From the NCBI GenBank assembly GCA_913775795.1, contig CAJYLT010000075.1:1-33221 (forward strand): a stretch of 33,221 nucleotides of DNA, in the 5' to 3' direction. The notes beneath the pieces were generated by a model that was not told the DNA's origin, ran no database searches, and saw nothing but the letters and a program-made list of their open reading frames with translations. This DNA is from an uncultured Sphingomonas sp. GTDB lineage: Bacteria; Pseudomonadota; Alphaproteobacteria; Sphingomonadales; Sphingomonadaceae. Both the position numbers and the translations under genes were made by a program. The first letter of the stretch is position 1. Each line of letters begins with the position of its first letter. Positions 33,177 to 33,221 of the stretch are shown here, piece after piece.

Positions 33177-33221
33177 TCAGCGCCGCCGTCGCCGCCGCTG
33201 ATGGATCGCCGCGGCCATCGC
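33177..33221 (-). CDS. Possible C-terminal tail of a further gene, cut by the window edge
   Basis: On the minus strand, the last 45 bases read AMAAAIHQRRRRRR and then a stop at 33177-33179. The Arg-rich run resembles the end of a basic protein. The intervening bases 33058-33176 carry no obvious gene. Too short to identify. Confidence 0.25.
   Translation of the reverse strand, partial: AMAAAIHQRRRRRR

Overview
The window looks like part of the chromosome of a sphingomonad (Alphaproteobacteria, Sphingomonas-like). The evidence is very high GC with strongly GC-biased third codon positions, dense gene packing, paired palindromic repeats in the gaps, an lnt-metK pair, an lptB-rpoN pair, and a Xanthomonas/Caulobacter-type TonB-dependent receptor beside tryptophan-halogenase-like genes. 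The species cannot be named from sequence alone. Many long antisense open frames exist but look like shadows of the GC-rich genes.

Region 1 (1-22.3 kb) is mostly housekeeping. In order it holds: a blue-light LOV hybrid histidine kinase behind three inverted repeats; valS, with an in-frame segment of foreign-looking composition; an MHS-type major facilitator; a block of palindromic repeats; alr; pgi; and, convergent to pgi, an aminopeptidase P on the minus strand. Divergent from the peptidase is a tight run of an APC permease, an S9 oligopeptidase B and lnt, followed by metK with a possible operator in its leader and a strong terminator after it. Then come lptB and rpoN, a Crp/Fnr regulator, rpmG (minus strand, with a terminator-like hairpin in its leader), a degenerate GDT1/UPF0016-like membrane protein and a Dps ferritin.

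Region 2 (22.4-32.7 kb) is an accessory, nutrient-responsive locus. A minus-strand MFS transporter faces a plus-strand run of a 1014-residue TonB-dependent receptor, a flavin-dependent halogenase homologue, a SapC-family protein, a JmjC/cupin-8 oxygenase-like protein, a second halogenase homologue and a LacI-family regulator. From the first halogenase onward, start and stop codons overlap or lie 5 bases apart, so these five genes are probably translated as one unit with the receptor. The divergent control region has two inverted GAACGTTC-centred sites 74 bp apart (about seven helical turns) and a TTAGCGCTAA palindrome, as expected for LacI-type control. There is no glycoside hydrolase, so the substrate is unknown. 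The halogenase/SapC/JmjC part is the most unusual content of the window.

Region 3 (32.8-33.2 kb) holds a small minus-strand lipoprotein with Asp/Asn/Thr-rich repeats and the possible tail of another minus-strand gene at the window edge. No rRNA, tRNA, CRISPR array, insertion sequence or phage gene was seen.
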